Assembly (NCBI RefSeq): GCF_001704635.1
Contig: NZ_MAXF01000094.1
Location: 17,041-81,040, forward strand
Origin: Streptomyces sparsogenes
GTDB taxonomy: Bacteria; Actinomycetota; Actinomycetes; Streptomycetales; Streptomycetaceae
Direction of reading: 5' to 3'
Length of the DNA stretch: 64,000 bases
Shown here: positions 63,353 to 64,000 of the stretch, one piece after another
Numbering within the stretch: the first letter of the stretch is position 1
How the letters are laid out: each line of letters starts with the position of its first letter
Notes under the pieces: model-generated
Told to the model about the DNA's origin: nothing
What the model saw: only the letters and a program-made list of their open reading frames with translations
The model's database searches: none
Position numbers and translations under genes: made by a program

Positions 63353-64000
63353 CTAGGCCAGCCGGGGCTTGATCTGTTCGGTGAAGATGGTCTGTTTGCG
63401 GTCGGCGGCCAGATGGCAGGCCGCGCCCCGCCCCGCGGGCAGCGTCGGGCGCTCGGTGGCGCAGCGGTCGCCCTCGACCTCCGCGGGATAGGCGCAGCGC
63501 GGGTGGAAGGGGCAGCCGGGCGGCGGGGCGAGGAGGCTGGGCGGGGCGCCGGGGATGGGGTTCAGCGGTTCGTCGACGGCGGAGGTCAGGCGCGGCATGG
63601 AGCCCAGCAGCCCCCAGGTGTACGGGTGCTGGGGGGACCGGAGCACCTCGCGTACGGTGCCGCGCTCCACGGCCCGGCCCGCGTACATGACCAGCAGGTC
63701 GTCGGCCGTGTTGGAGACCACGCCCAGGTCGTGGGTGATGAGGATGATCGCGGAGCCGAACTCCTGTTGCAGGTCCTTGAGCAGGTCGAGGATCTGGGCC
63801 TGGACGGTGACGTCCAGGGCGGTGGTCGGCTCGTCGGCGATGAGCAGGTCGGGGTCGCAGACCAGGGCCATGGCGATCATCGCGCGCTGCCGCATGCCGC
63901 CGGAGAACTGGTGCGGATAGTCGCGCACGCGCAGCTTGGGGTTGGGGATGCCGACCTTCTCGAGCATCTCGATCGCGCGGTCCCACGCCTCGCGCCGGGA
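63353..64000 (-). CDS. Dipeptide/oligopeptide ABC ATPase (DppD-like), 5' end missing
   Basis: The C-terminal 215 residues or so of a DppD-type ATPase; the 5' part with Walker A and Q-loop lies beyond the right edge. Visible: SRREAWDRAIEMLEKVGIPN at the edge, signature FSGGMRQRAMIAMAL, Walker B DLLIADEPTTALD, H-loop IILITHDLGVV, and C-terminal CPFHPRCAYPAEVEGDRC. The Asn of the D-loop region and all visible motifs are intact. It pairs with the DppF-like gene downstream. Confidence 0.94.
   Translation of the reverse strand, partial: SRREAWDRAIEMLEKVGIPNPKLRVRDYPHQFSGGMRQRAMIAMALVCDPDLLIADEPTTALDVTVQAQILDLLKDLQQEFGSAIILITHDLGVVSNTADDLLVMYAGRAVERGTVREVLRSPQHPYTWGLLGSMPRLTSAVDEPLNPIPGAPPSLLAPPPGCPFHPRCAYPAEVEGDRCATERPTLPAGRGAACHLAADRKQTIFTEQIKPRLA

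Overview
The window is about 72% G+C. It has Streptomyces-type genes throughout: a SpoIIE-type PP2C phosphatase with an ATP-binding partner, lanthipeptide synthetases, DUF397/XRE-DUF5753 and DUF6247 genes, paired peptide ABC operons, and frequent GTG and TTG starts. I infer a Streptomyces chromosome. The 31-56 kb part (succinate dehydrogenase-type trio, TypA, two tandem peptide ABC operons) looks like core chromosome; from memory its order resembles the bldK neighbourhood of S. coelicolor. The 5.6-23 kb part and the 46.7-50.1 kb part look accessory. I saw no rRNA, tRNA, CRISPR array or intact insertion sequence.

Layout. 0.3-5.4 kb: a GvpU-like protein, a CBS-pair protein, a cold-shock protein, and an SDR-photolyase pair. 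5.6-18.6 kb: a composite lanthipeptide locus. Its left half has a class IV synthetase with zinc-liganded cyclase, a Thr/Cys-rich precursor, a LanD-type flavoprotein and two ABC half-exporters. Its right half, mostly on the other strand, has a class III LanKC with zinc-less cyclase, two short precursors each followed by a hairpin, and a LuxR-type regulator without an obvious P-loop. A third class III-type precursor is divergent from LanKC. The only precursor with a C-terminal Cys (LanA2) is in the class III half, while the candidate Cys decarboxylase is in the class IV half, so the halves may cooperate. 18.6-21.0 kb: membrane protein (MAB_1171c type), ImmA/IrrE-type protein and XRE regulator. 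21.1-31.1 kb: Uma2 nuclease, secreted M1 peptidase, GntR regulator, amino-acid permease, SPOR and Nudix proteins, a MITE-like inverted-repeat element, and the anti-sigma-like ATPase and PP2C phosphatase.

31.1-35.1 kb: SdhB-SdhA-cytochrome b operon. 35.4-40.3 kb: a solitary peptide-binding lipoprotein, a small lipoprotein and TypA. 40.8-46.7 kb and 50.2-55.9 kb: two five-gene oligopeptide ABC operons. Parts of their ATPase genes are identical at the DNA level, which points to gene conversion. Between them lies a decaying island: a toxin-like pair, a frameshifted anti-sigma-type ATPase, a deleted XRE-DUF5753 regulator, a DUF397 protein, a small secreted protein, a frameshifted acetyltransferase and a dehydrogenase remnant.

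56.0-61.8 kb: a sugar ABC importer with a Gfo/Idh/MocA oxidoreductase, divergent from a ROK regulator that lacks the usual ROK zinc cysteines. 61.8-64 kb: a cupin protein and two dipeptide ABC ATPases, the last cut by the window edge. Start codons were chosen mainly from Shine-Dalgarno spacing. All functional names rest on motif recognition by eye.
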